A DNA stretch of 64,000 nt. Source: Prorocentrum cordatum. Taxonomy: Eukaryota > Sar > Dinophyceae > Prorocentrales > Prorocentraceae. Position 1 is the first letter of the stretch; each line of letters starts with the position of its first letter. The notes beneath the pieces are model-generated. The model ran no database searches. It was given only the letters and a program-made list of their open reading frames with translations, and had not been told where the DNA came from. A program made the translations under genes and the position numbers. Shown piece after piece: positions 30,984 to 42,240 of the stretch. The stretch is from the NCBI GenBank assembly GCA_963575745.1, contig CAUYUJ010018549.1:446001-510000 (forward strand), given 5' to 3'.

Positions 30984-31990
30984 ATTTTTGTAACAACTGT
31001 TACGATTCCTTCTGTGGCGGCTTTGCAAAACATGGTTTTCATTGCGGTGGGGTCTGCAGTGGCGGCACCCTGAACCCAGGAAAGCTAAAGAGGCAACTAA
31101 GACAAAAACAGGAACAACAAGCCACAACCTGTGCTTTCGGATGGAAAAACAAGAAACAGCTCGGAAGACATGTCACTCGTACCTTGACAGCTCGGAAGAC
31201 ATGTGCCTGTCGCTACTTTTTATGGCGCAGGCGTTCCACAATGAAAATCCTCTTGTAGCAGCCTTTACACTATGATTCCTTTTGTGGCGGCTTTACACAA
31301 GGAATCAAAATGTGGGGCACCTGCAGTGGCCTCCACACTTAGAATCATTGTGTAACAGCCTTTACAACAGAATTCCTTGTGTGGCGGTCTTACAAATTTT
31401 TTAGTGGTGGAGGATATGCAAACAAGGAATTATGCTGTGAAGGCTGTTGCAATAATGATTCTAAGTGTGGAAGCCACTGCAGGTGCCCCACACTTAGAGT
31501 CCTTGTGTAAGGTCGCCACACACGGAATTCGATTGTAATGGCTACTGCGTAAGGATTTTACTGGTGGAACGCGTGCACCATAACACTACCGACAATCACA
31601 TGTCTTCTAAACTTGTTCTACTTTTTCCATGTGCAAGCATTTTTTCCGGTTTTCCTCTGTGGCTTTCCTGGGCTCAAAGGTGCCACCACTGCAGATCGCC
31701 CCACAATGAAAACCCTTTGTTGAAACTGCCCAAACAAAGGAATTCTTTTGTAAAGGCTATCGCACAAATCATTCTAAGTGTGAGGGCCGCTGCAGGTCCC
31801 CCATACTTAACGTCCTTGTGTAAGGTGGCCACACAAGGAATCCTTTTGTAAAGGCTGCTGCAATAAGTTTTTATCTGTGGAACGTCTGCGCCAAAAAGCA
31901 CCGACAGTCACATGTCTTCCTAGCTTGTTCTTATCTTTCCCTGTGCAAAATACAAGCTTCTTCGTGGTTTTCCTGTTTTCCTCTTCCCTC
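30520..31990. repeat. Head-to-head inverted array, ~1.5 kb
   Basis: Units of roughly 335-400 bp contain TGTGGCGACCTTACACAAGG, CTGCAGTGGCCTCCACACTT, AGCCCAGGAAAGCTAAAGAG, GAAGACATGTGACTGTCGGT-like and GTAGCAGCCTTTACAC blocks. About two and a half units run forward to near 31390. From about 31400 the same blocks appear in reverse complement in reverse order (AAGTGTGGAAGCCACTGCAG, CTTTCCTGGGCTCAAAGGTG, GACAGTCACATGTCTTCCTA). A 33-T run sits at 30949-30981. No coding. Confidence 0.85.
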
Positions 31991-32867
31991 CCTCGAGCGT
32001 CCTGGGCCCGCCGAGCGGCCCAAGCACCTCCGCCCAGAATTTCATTGAATCCGAATTAGACGGTGGTTAGGTGTTCATTGTTATAGCGCAATTCCCAAGC
32101 TCAGGTGATTACCATTCGATTGCGGTTCGATTTCTGGTCAAACCATATGACAAAGAGTGGATCACTGATCCAGATGATCTGTTCGTTGTTTGCGAGAGAG
32201 GAGGGCTCCACAACGTTCCCTTCTCCGAAGTGGACGCGCACAAGTGGAGGGTTGGATATTCAGCGCCTGAGATCAAAACAGGCACAGCAATGACACATAA
32301 GCGCGTCACGGGAAGCGGGATGAGAAGCAGCATCGCCGCACCGCTTTCCAGATGGCTTTCTCACCACGACCCGAAAGCAGGCCAGCATGGGCCCTGGCAG
32401 GTGTCCAAGGATCGATCTCACACGGAGTCGTCGACGAACCCCCCTCGAGGAGGCAGGATCGAGGATCGAACCGCCCGTCTTGCAGCATGGGCCCTGGCAA
32501 ATGTCCAAGGATCGATCTCACACGGAGTCGTGGACGAACTCCCCTCGAGGAGGCAGGGCTCGAAGATCGAGCCGCCCGCCTTGCCCGCAACTCCGCCCCC
32601 GTCGGCCCGTCGCCCGCGAGAGCCGGAGCGGAGCAGAAAGTCGAGGGCGGGCGGTCGCGGGGGGGAAGGCGAAGGAGAGATGTTGGAATGCTACAATCAA
32701 TCCGTATGATAAGGATGCGCGGTAAGGATGCAAGGGCCTTGGAGGGCCATGCTGACGATTTTCGAACGAGGTTGGCCAGCGAAAGTCGCTGAGGATGGGC
32801 CGACGGGGAAGGATGCAAGGGTAAATTTGGGAAGGTTGCACATCCTTCCCATGCGGATTGACTGTAG
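31991..32867. other. No recognisable gene; contains 100-bp tandem pair
   Basis: Unique DNA apart from the duplication at 32383-32582. Short frames lack motifs. Confidence 0.5.
32383..32582. repeat. 100-bp tandem duplication
   Basis: CAGCATGGGCCCTGGCA starts at 32383 and 32483. Both copies carry GTCCAAGGATCGATCTCACA and CCCTCGAGGAGGCAGG. Confidence 0.9.
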
Positions 32868-33070
32868 AGGAAGACGCAACTACAAAACTGTAAACTTTCG
32901 ACGGTCCGCGCGGATTTTTTGGATCTGCGCTGGAGCCCCCTCCCTGGAGCAAGGAGCGCGCCAGGGGCGGCGCCGGAGGCGCCGCAAGGGGGCTCCAATG
33001 CAGTTCCAATGACTCCTCGCGGAGCGTCGGCTGTTTGTGTGTATGCAGTGTTTCTTCTTCCATCGAGGGC
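32868..33070. mobile_element. Introner-like element, family 1, copy c
   Basis: CGGTCCGCGCGGATTTTTTG at about 32900, the shared GCGCGCCAGGGGCGGCGCCG core (near 32957) and a right flank TTTGTGTGTATGCAG and TGTTTCTTCTTC. The right inner arm is diverged (TTCCAATGACTCCTCGCGGA). No host ORF recognised around it. Confidence 0.7.
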
Positions 33071-34057
33071 GAGGGAGAGATTGGGAAGTGGACGGGCGAA
33101 GGGGGAGGGATGCGACAGGGGCCAGGTGGGCGCCAGAAGGGGGGGTGGGTGGGGCAGTTCACGGGGGGGACGATCGACAGCTGCAGGAGATGGGCCTGAG
33201 AGCCCCCTCCGAACTGCCCCACCGTGGCCCAAAGACGCGACGGGGAGGTGCGCCTGTCTCTGCCCGCCGGGCCCAGGCCCCCTCGCGCTGTGAATTCATC
33301 GCAACGGGAAGCTTTCGCCCATTTCGTTCTCCGGGAGCCCTTACCGGGCCTCGGGGCCGTCAGAAACCGGCTCAGGATTGAAAGACTGGCCCTGGGGAAA
33401 AGGGATGCAGACCTCTGGGGGTCGACGTTGTGAACAAAATCGCGACGTCGGGGGACTGGGTTCCCGCCGTTCACTTCCCCCCCCGAATCGGGGGAGCAAG
33501 GTGGGATATGGGGCAGGGGTGGAAAAGGACGGGTGGAAAAGGACATTGCTCCAAGCGAGCCCTGGAAGCGGGACGTGAGCAACCAGCTGGCTTCGTTCCC
33601 TAACCCTACCTTGGGGTGCCCCCCCCTCCCCCCCCACGAACCCCCGACCAATGTCCGTCCGCCCGGGCGAAGGGGGGGGGGGGGGGGGCAGGGGCTTCCT
33701 CTCTGGGGCCAACTTCTCAGACCACGCAACGCCCACCCAGGGGCTCGGCAGGGCCCTGGCGGGAGCCCGAGAGCGGGGGAGAGACCTCCAGGGCGGCGTG
33801 TCCTCCAGGACTCCGTTCTCTTCGCGCTACTCCTGAAGCATCGACCCCCTCGGACCTCTCTTAGGGTTCGCTTTGGCCAGAGCTCCGAGGGGGGATCCAG
33901 CCGTGGCGACGAGAAGCCTCGCAGGAAGCCTCCAAGAAGACAGAACGGCGCCAAAGGCAGCTCGAACTTCGACCCTCGGATCTCGACCTCGTCATGCCGC
34001 GGTGAGAGGGAGGTCCAGACATGGGCAGGACGAGCCAGGGTGACTTGAGCAGGGAGC
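33071..34057. other. No recognisable gene
   Basis: G/C-run-rich DNA with a long minus frame (32518-34212) that shows no domain. Confidence 0.45.
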
Positions 34058-34273
34058 GACCGTCCTGGCATTCCTGTAGGCCTACCACGAAATATTCTCA
34101 GAACCCAAGAATGTCCTAAGAACACAAACGGTGTTCTTGAAATATAAGACCGATGTGTTAAAACAAGACAGTCCCAATCAGAAATGTCCCGAGAACACTT
34201 CGTGGAAACCACAAACAGTTCTTAGAGCATTGTTTGGTAGGGCTATAGGCGAGCCAGGATGCTTCGCCACTGC
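34058..34273. repeat. 216-bp dispersed repeat, copy 1
   Basis: Aligns end to end with 38921-39136 (offset 4863 at both ends, same length). Starts GACCGTCCTGGCATTCCT, contains GCCTACCACGAA and TTCTCAGAAC-like text, and ends GCTTCGCCACTGC. Confidence 0.85.
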
Positions 34274-35559
34274 TTGAGAGAAGGTCCAGACAGGGGCAGG
34301 ACGAGCCAGGGTGGCGAGAGAGCGGGCCAAAGAGCACGGGCCGGCCATCGCCTCCGTCTGCAGCCTCACCACCTGGGGGTCGGCCCACGGGGCCCAGCGC
34401 GGCCGAGGAGGCAGCCCCGAGACAGGGCCAGAGTTGGAGGCCTGGAAAAACAGGCACCAACACCAGCACAGGGGTTTGCCTCCACAGGTGGAAGAAAATC
34501 ATAGATTTTGGTGTTGGTGGTAATATTTCGGCCACCTTGGAAGACAGACTACTACCGCCATCACCGAGATCGGGATCTTCTTCCCTCGGTGGAGGCACAT
34601 CGCCGATATTGGTGTTGGTGTCAATCTCTAGGCCTGCGACAGAGACGAAAAACATTTAGCCTGCGGGGGTACAGGGGCACATCTTCTCTACAGCTGCTAC
34701 TGTAACCAACCTTGTCAAACCAAGAACAGTCAACAACATTGAACTAATCACAGGCATTGTTTATTGTGCACTGACAGTATAAACTTGCCGTCGCAATGCT
34801 ATGCGCTTTTGTCTTCTCCATGCCCTGGAGTGTCCCAAAGCTCCGTTGGGGTCCTCGGGGGCATCGGGGAGAAAGACATTTCCCGCTTGAAGGCCGGATC
34901 TTTAGTTGGCAAACTTGCTGCACTACAAAGCGGGTTCAAGATGGCTCCAAGGCGTGTTTCAACCTTACTCCGAGATTGGCAATTACAACAACAATCACAC
35001 AGTAACAACCGAAATTTACCTATATCCTACATTACCGACCAACAGCAAATCAAGAGGTTCGGGGGGATGGAACCATCGACGGGACAACCATCGGAACAAC
35101 CGTCCCTATCCATCGAACAACCTGTGTCGATCTTTATCTCGATCGATCTCACGATCTATCAATCCCACTACGAATCTACCGACTCCACTGCCTATACAAC
35201 TGTTGGTATCTTTCTCTTTATGTAAGGCTTATCGGCCTCAGTATCGATCTACCGATTCCCAAAGCAGCCAACCAACCATCGGGACAAGCATCGGGACACC
35301 AATCGGGGTAAACCCTATCTGTCTATGTATCCATCTACGGGTCTCAAAGAATGTCTCACTATACATGCATCGACGTCGCGGTGCATCCATCGATATCACG
35401 ATTTATGTATACATATATATATATACATATTGATGTCACTACCTGCCGATCGATCTAAGTATCGATATAAGTACAGGTCTATCGGCCTCACTGTCTCTTT
35501 ACCGATCTCACTACCAATAAGACAATCAACCATCGGGGCGACCATTGGGACAATCATCT
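34274..35559. other. No recognisable gene
   Basis: Includes a short partial repeat of GGTCCAGACAGGGGCAGGAC (compare 34012) and a 34440-34640 stretch with inverted CACCAACACC elements. Frames in 35000-35400 are Thr/Ile/Ser-rich from GATCTATC- and CCATCG-like repeats. Confidence 0.45.
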
Positions 35560-35705
35560 CGACCACCATCAGGGCGACCCTCAGGACAACCATTGGGACA
35601 ACCATCGGGACAACCATCGGGACAACCATCGGGACAACCGTCGGGACAACGACGGGACAACCACGGGATAACCACGGGACAACAAAGGGAACACCCTGGG
35701 ATAAC
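35560..35705. repeat. 12-bp minisatellite CATCGGGACAAC
   Basis: About 10 units of CATCGGGACAAC and variants. Confidence 0.9.
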
Positions 35706-35989
35706 CGCGAGCCCAATTTTCCGAAGGAAGGTTTTTTATACCGACTTTACCCTGGCAGCGGCGGGCTCACTCCTCGCCAGGGCACGTAGCTTCGCCTCGC
35801 CGACACGCCCGGCACGAAGACAGATTTCTTAGTGGAGGGTCTCCGTCTCACTTCGATCTTACCCCGAACCTCGGGTTAAACGCTACTTCCATGGCGGCAT
35901 TACGCCCCACGCAGATCGTTAGCGTAACACAGAGATATGTATGTTTATAGCGTGCGAGCGAAAGAGAAGAGTAGCATCGAGAGTACCCT

Positions 35990-36445
35990 GGAGAGCACAT
36001 GAAACCACAACGCGGACCATAAGGTAAGCCATGCCGAAAACCATAACGGATACCATGCGGGAAACCAAAGAAACTGTAACAGAAAGCATGCCTTAAAAGA
36101 AGCCGTGAGGGAACCCATAAGCGGGACCATAAAGAAACCCGGAGACCATACGGGAGACAATGCAAAAGAACACACCAGAAACCCATTGGGAAACCGGGAG
36201 ACCATGCGGAAGACCGTACAACAAACCATGCGGGAGGCCATACGGGAAACCGCACGGGAAACCACACGGAAAACCACACGGGAGATCACACGGGAAACCA
36301 CACGGGAGACCGTACGGGAGACCACACGGGAGACCGCACACAAGAGACTACACGGGAGACCGTACACAAGAGACTACACGGGAGACCATTCAAGAAACCA
36401 TGCAGAAGACCATACAGGAGGCCGCGCGGGAGACCACGGGCTACA
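35990..36445. repeat. 12-bp minisatellite ACGGGAAACCAC
   Basis: Dozens of degenerate ACGGGAAACCAC/ACGGGAGACCGT units, cleanest at 36220-36440. Frames give TRET-like repeats without domain content. Confidence 0.9.
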
Positions 36446-36881
36446 AAGGGCCACCGACTCAGGACTTGGAGGACTTCACACCCGACAGCAGAAACAATCG
36501 ATCGGTCCCTTGCAGGCAGCTGTCGAGGAAAAATATGGCAACACCATCGTTTTCTCAAGATGGCCCTTGGATGATCCCTGAGAGGCCAAATGCACAAGAA
36601 ACTATCAAGTGTGCTATTCAATCCTCTGCTGAAGATGCCCCCCAAGTGGGCCCAGATGCTCCTTGAACGACCACGGGGGCTCCCCAGAATAGCAAGGGAG
36701 AGGGCCTCCCGACATCTAGCCCCGCACGGATTTCTTGGGTCAACCCTGGATTGTGCCGAATCGGACCGCCAAGAGATCGGAATCGGATCGGATCAGGCTG
36801 GCTGGGGTAGGTATTGGATCGATAACTGCCTTTGAAGGGAGGGAGAGGAGAGAGGCGGCCCTGCATCGAGAAGAAGGATAT

Positions 36882-37077
36882 TCGGGTCGGGCGAAAGGGG
36901 GGGATAGCAAAGGGGGGGTTTGAGAATCAGCTCACCGAGCTGATTTTCCCAGCGCCTCCCGGCGCCGGGAGGCGCCCATGTATCGAGGAATGGGCCCCTC
37001 GGTGAGGCCGAAACCAGCTGCATGTAGCAAATTTCGTAACCCCCCCTTTCCCAATCCCCCCCTTTCGCCCGGCCCGA
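36882..37077. mobile_element. Introner-like element, family 2, copy A
   Basis: A 196-bp element with termini TCGGGTCGGGCGAAAGGGGG and the reverse complement of TCGGGCCGGGCGAAAGGGGG. Exact 5-bp target duplication GATAT (36877-36881, 37078-37082). Internal hairpins AATCAGCTCACCGAGCTGATT (with a loop) and CCTCCCGGCGCCGGGAGG. Same element as in the oxidoreductase gene at 62766. No host reading frame recognised here. Confidence 0.85.
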
Positions 37078-37103
37078 GATATACACGTAAGCACAGCCTT
37101 TTG

Positions 37104-37238
37104 GAGGTCGGCGAGGGCTTCTCGGGTCGAGGCTGGACCCGCCTCCCCCCGCGCGCGGGGCGCGCCGTGGGCGGCGCCGGAGGTGCCGCCAAGAGGGGGG
37201 GAGGTCCCACTTCCGACCCAAGAAGTACGCGCGGAGCT
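37104..37238. mobile_element. Introner-like element, family 1, diverged copy d
   Basis: AGGTCGGCGAGGGCTTCTCG (37105) with reverse-matching TTCCGACCCAAGAAGTACGC, and the core GCGCGCCGTGGGCGGCGCCG. It starts only 27 bp after family 2 copy A. Confidence 0.6.
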
Positions 37239-37831
37239 TCGAACGTTCCTGTTTCTTCTCCTCCTCCTCCTCCATCCGCCATCTCCTCACTTCACAGTGC
37301 ACATCTACTTCTTCCATGTCGCACCACCAGGCGTGTTCACAGGCTGGGCTGGGCGTTTTGATGGAGCCTTCCTGGCAACTCCTTTTTCTGAAGCCCAACA
37401 GAACTCGGAAGGTTACAAGGAAGGAGGACAGGTGGTTTCCCAAATGCGGCTCCTGCCGCAGCGCCGCGCACACTTGTTTTTGTTATGCTTAGTGTTCTAG
37501 GAAAGTAATTAAACACAAACATAAAGCAGTCACACACACACACTTATAGGGGTGATGGTTTTCGAAATGGGCTCTCGCCTTAGCGCTTAGCGCTGAGCGC
37601 ATACACGCACACACAAACACTTGTGTTTAACATTCCAAACACTTCCTCGGAGGCCGTGGAATCTTGCTCGCGTGCTGAGGCCCCGACATCTGAAATTGTG
37701 CGGCGATTAATTACGCGTCTGGAGGGCGGATTACAGATGATGCGTATGCAGCAGTTACTTTCTCGAGAAAAAGGAACAACTTTCGCGCAGCCAAGGCCGC
37801 GGTCGCGTGCAAGGCTACGACGCTGCGCGCA
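37239..37831. other. No recognisable gene
   Basis: Unique DNA with a short (CA)n stretch near 37532. Confidence 0.45.
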
Positions 37832-38075
37832 GAGGAGGAGGAGGAGGAGGAGGAGGAGGAGGAGGAGGAGGAGGAGGAGGAGGAGGAGGAGGAGGAGGAG
37901 GGAGGAGGAGAGGAGGAGGAGGAGGAGGAGGAGGAGGAGGAGGAGGAGGAGGAGGAGGAGGAGGAGGACGAGAGGGAGGAGAAGAAGGACGATGAGGGGG
38001 GACGACGAAGAGGAGGAGGAGGAGGAGGAGGAGGAGGAGGAGGAGGAGGAGGAGGAGGAGGAGGAGGAGCGAGGA
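37832..38075. repeat. (GAG)n microsatellite
   Basis: About 240 bp of GAG/GGA triplets with few interruptions. Long Glu, Arg, Gly, Leu and Ser runs in the frames are artefacts. Confidence 0.95.
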
Positions 38076-38209
38076 GCGAGGAGCGTGTCGCTGTCCTCGT
38101 CCGACCCCGCCCCCCCCGCCCGGGCGCCTGCTCGCACAGCGTGTCGAGCCTGCCCCTCGCCACGACCTGCCGAGCTGTGGTGCGCGGCCGCGCTAGCTCT
38201 GCGGAAGAA

Positions 38210-38550
38210 GCTCGAGGGGGTGAAGGGGTGGGCGGGAAGGGGGTGAAGGGGGTGAAGGGGGTGAAGGGGGTGAAGGGGGTGGGGGGCTCGAGTGTCGGGG
38301 CTCCGGGATCGAAGATCGATGGGGGTGAAAGGGAGGGAGGAAGGAAGGAGGGAGGGAGGGAGGGAGGTTCGAAGCTTGAGGGAAGGAAGCGGCGAGGGAA
38401 GCAGGGAGGGGCGGGGGGTTCGAGAATCAAGGCCCGAATATTGAAAGAGGAAGGAGGGAGGGAGGGAATGAGGGAGGGAAGATATAGGGACGGGGGGAGG
38501 GAAGGAGGGAGGGAGGAAGGTTCGAGGATCGAGGTTTGAGGATCGAAGGT
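38210..38550. repeat. GGGGGTGAA and GGGA/GAAGGAGG purine-rich repeats
   Basis: Nine-bp GGTGAAGGG units at 38216-38285, then GGGAGGGA purine-rich DNA. Confidence 0.8.
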
Positions 38551-38920
38551 CGATGGATGGAAGGGGGAGAGGAACAACGCCGACAAAAGAAATGAAAAGC
38601 GGACCTCCGAAAATAGCTGTACATGCAAATGTTTCTCCTTCGAGAGTTGGACAAGGTGGATCTGTACCGCTGCCCTCGTCTGGCCCCTCTATGAATCGAG
38701 CATGTACACTGGTCCGCCTTCTTCTTCCTCGCCCCCACTCTGATCGTTCCCACCCCCCGAACCTCCACGAGCATACAGTTACAACTTAGAATAAGGATGC
38801 GCGATAAGGATGCAACAGTCGGCGCTGATTGGAGAGGAATGTAGAGGCCATGAGTCGCGAAACACATGACACGAAGGCGCCCTCGACTTCGCAAGGTCCA
38901 CCTACTATTGCGCCGGGACC

Positions 38921-39136
38921 GACCGTCCCTGCATTCCTATGGGCCTACCACGAACTTTTCTTAGAACCCGCAAATGTTCGAATCACAATAGACCGTATTC
39001 TCAGAATCTGAGCCCAATGTCTTAAGACAAGACGTCTCAGCCAGAAATTCTCTGAGAACATTTCGTGCACACAGGAACAGGTTTTTAGAACATTCTTTGG
39101 TGGCCCCATGCGCAAGCCAGTTCGCTTCGCCACTGC
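38921..39136. repeat. 216-bp dispersed repeat, copy 2
   Basis: Second copy of 34058-34273. The preceding 100 bp (about 38820-38920) resembles 44390-44460, sharing TCGCGARACACATGACACGA-like text. Confidence 0.85.
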
Positions 39137-39399
39137 CCGATACGGATCAGCCTCGACTGTGCTTCAGCCGCCCTGGCCGCCTCACGGAGCCCGGCCGACC
39201 ACCCCGCCGTGCCGTGCGGAGGGGGGCGGCGGGCGCGGGCCAACGGGCTGATCTGACTCGCCGCCGCGTGGCCGCGGGAGGCCTCCGCATCGCGGGAGGC
39301 CCGGCGGCGGCGGGGGGCGCGAGAGCGAGGAGAGGCGTTGGGGGGTGGGGGGGCACCAGCCAAGATTCACAGTGCGCAGCAGAAAGAACGTGAAACAGG

Positions 39400-39550
39400 A
39401 GGAGCAGGAGGAGGAGGAGGAGGAGGAGGAGGAGACCAGCGTGTGAGAAACGAGGCGGAGGAAGAGGAGGAGGAGGAGGAGGAGAAGGAGGAGGAGGAGA
39501 AGAAGGAGGAGGAGGGGGAGGGGGAGGAGGATGAGGAGGAGGAGGGGGCC
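39400..39550. repeat. (GAG)n microsatellite
   Basis: GAG/GGA triplets, imperfect. Confidence 0.95.
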
Positions 39551-40924
39551 CATGTCTAACAGAGGCGTCGGGTGTCTCAGAAGGGAGACAGCGGATCCGA
39601 TCCTGATGATCCTGGGCGTGCGCTGGCGCTCACAACGCGGGTCTCATGTCGTGGCCAGGCTGAAAAGGCAACATGCGAGCAATTGCCTTACCGCGTTGCA
39701 GGCCGATTCGAGATATGCCGCGAACGCGGATGACAACGACTATGCATCATGGGCTAAACAGCGACTGAGGAGGAAACAAGTACGTATCGGCTTGCCCATG
39801 GATGTCATCGCAGAAGGGCGGCTGGCCGCAACGCGTGCACATTTGAGTATTAAGCGATCCGGTTCACCCACAGCTGGCGAACAAAAACCCTCCTTCCTCC
39901 CCCACACACATGAAGCCCAATCCCGAGATGCTCACCTTTTTCAGGGTAGCACGCCGTAGGCGTCGAGATGTCGGAAGGCACAGACAGGCATGTCGCTCGA
40001 ACGGACGGTGGCATGCAGAACAACTGGAAAGACGCGACGCCGTTCCCAACCTTCTGTCACCAAACATCTGTCTACCTTAGGACCGCTGAGCCCCTGTACC
40101 TCGACATTCATGAATCAGTGCGCGCGAAAGTGTATCCTGCATGCTTGTTCAGGTCTGGCCCCATCCCACACCCCAGCCTCACTCGCGACTTCGGACCTGT
40201 CCTGGGCCAAGAACTGCCGAATCTCCGCAGTGCCCGAGGCATCGCTCTTCTGCCCCAGCGCCTGCACGACCTGCTCGCACACCGTCGCGCTGCCGCCAGG
40301 AACCTGGACTCCCACTCGGCGGCGGGCTCGGGCGGGAAGGCAGAGGGGGCGGGCCCCCCCAAAACGGGCTCAGCAGACCTGCAGCCTTCTAGAAAAACTG
40401 TCTGAGCCTTCCGCGGGAACGCCGAGGGCATCTCAGAAGGCCGGAGGGTCTCTGAGAAGCCCCGCCGCCTTCTGAGAGGGCCTGCCCCCTTTCTTTCCCT
40501 CTCGGCGCACCGCCGACCCCTATCCTCGCACGTGCGTGCTGAGGGCTCCTCTCCCGTGCCCGCTCCGCAGCTCCTACCTCCTGCCCTTCTCTCCCCGGAG
40601 CGCAGCGTGGCCTCCAGCCCGTCGGCCACCCGTGCACCAAAGCTCTCCTCATCCTCCGTGACATCACAATTGACACAACAAGAACATGGAGTGCGACTCA
40701 TGAGCCAGAAGCTCCCGCCACGTGTGCCAAGCGACCCCCTCCTGATGATGGCCCGAACCAAAACACGAGGTGCAAGACTCTGCTTGTGCCCTCGACGATG
40801 CATCCGCGCAGCCTGCGATCTACCACGGTTCCCGCTGGCACGTAGTGGAGTTCTGGAGTGAGAGGAAGAAAAGCATGAACATACACTCCCGAATGCGAGA
40901 CATCCTGGTCGTAGACTACGACAA
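39551..40924. other. No recognisable gene
   Basis: Short frames on both strands. The minus frame 40115-40315 has plausible amino-acid composition and could be an exon, but no family is recognised. Confidence 0.4.
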
Positions 40925-41215
40925 GTGTGCCGTGGCTCAATTGGTGCATGCGACAATTGTGCCGCGCCGTGCCCGCGTGCCGTACATCATTTCTGGACTG
41001 CAGAAAAAGTGCCGTGCCGGGCTCGCCTACTATGCCGTGCCAAATTTAAGACTGCGAATAACGTTCCATGCCGTGCCGTGCCCGTGTGCAATGCCTAAGT
41101 GGCAGAATGCGAAAAACAGCCGTGTTGTGCAGTGCCTAATTCTAGAACGCGACAATGTGCCGTGGCTTGCGGTGTCCGCGCACCGTTGTGTGCTGTTGTT
41201 CTTGCGGCGGAAACC
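40925..41215. repeat. Degenerate repeat with GTGCCGTGCC motif
   Basis: About five irregular units (41-56 bp) of GTGCCGTGCC followed by AT-richer text such as AAATTTAAGACTGCGAATAA. The motif returns near 41360, 41710-41850 and 42075. Confidence 0.6.
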
Positions 41216-41598
41216 GCCCACACCAAGCGCGCCCCCTTGAAATTGAACTATCATGTATATATATATATTATCATGCATCGCTCCTGTGGTTTCTTTGCAT
41301 GGTGCAATGACGGATAATCAAACAACAATAACATAATGCGACAACGTTGCCGCCTGATGGCCGTGCCGTGCCGTGCGCATCGCGCCTCATCTCAGGATGC
41401 GAACCAATTGCCATTGTTTCCCACGTTTCGTGAATTATGTTTGCGTCTGACTTCGGAGCAGAGGATTTGTTAACTTGCCCGGTGGACGCCGCTGTGACCC
41501 GACCGCAGCACCACACCAGAGGATATGTTGACCAAGCATGGCCGCGAGGATTGCTGGAGTGAGTTTGGAACAAATCTTTAAACCCAAAGAGCAACACA

Positions 41599-42010
41599 CC
41601 TCCTCCTCCTCCTCCTCCTCCTCCTCCTCCTCCTCCTCCTCCTCCTCCTCCTCCTCCTCCTCCTCCTCCTCCTCCTCCCGTCGTGACCAAACTGAGAATC
41701 CGAACAGAGGCGCCGTGCCGTGCCCGTGCGCCCCGCCGCGCCCGTGCGCCCCGCCCGTGCGCGTCGCGCCCCGCGCCCGGGCCGTGAAGACGCTGCCGCC
41801 GTGCCGTGCCGCGGCGTGCCCGCGCGTCGTGCCGTGCGCGTCGCGGCCAGCACCGAGCACGCGACGCGCACACCGAGCAGCCGTGCCGGTGCCCCTCCTC
41901 CTCCTCCCGTCCTCCTCCTCCTCCTCCTCTCCTCCTCCTCCTCCTCCTCCTCCTCCTCCTCTTCCTCCTCTTCCTCCTCCTCCTCCTTCTCCTTCAACTC
42001 CTTCTCCTCT
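41599..42010. repeat. (TCC)n microsatellites in GTGCCGTGCC-rich DNA
   Basis: Pure TCC at 41599-41677, and TCC/CTC again at 41892-42005, separated by a GC-rich stretch with repeated CCGTGCC and CGTGCGC. Confidence 0.92.
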
Positions 42011-42116
42011 CGGCACGCAGCACGAGCGAGCGCCGATGGAAGAAGGCGACGCCAGGATCGAGTAGGCTCACCCGCGTGCCGTGCCGTGCCCTCGTCTCCC
42101 AAAAGCACAGACCTGC

Positions 42117-42240
42117 CGTCGCTCGGGCGTCCCCTCTCCGTGCACGCTTCGGTTCCGTGCGCGTGTTTTTTCTGCTCGAGGGTCCAGGAGGGTCCTCGAC
42201 GGTCCTCGCCGAGAAAAATTGCACACGTCCGAGCGATGCC
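42117..42240. repeat. Short inverted-repeat element, family 3, copy 1
   Basis: Starts GTCGCTCGGGCGTCC and ends CACACGTCCGAGCGATGCC, giving ~15-bp terminal inverted repeats. The middle shares GGTCCTCGCCGAG with copy 2 at 43543-43661. No clear target duplication. Confidence 0.6.

Noticed and set aside
36715-36750. Additional family 1 introner (CGCACGGATTTCTTGGGTC)
   Set aside because: Only a half-arm resemblance with no matching second arm or core.
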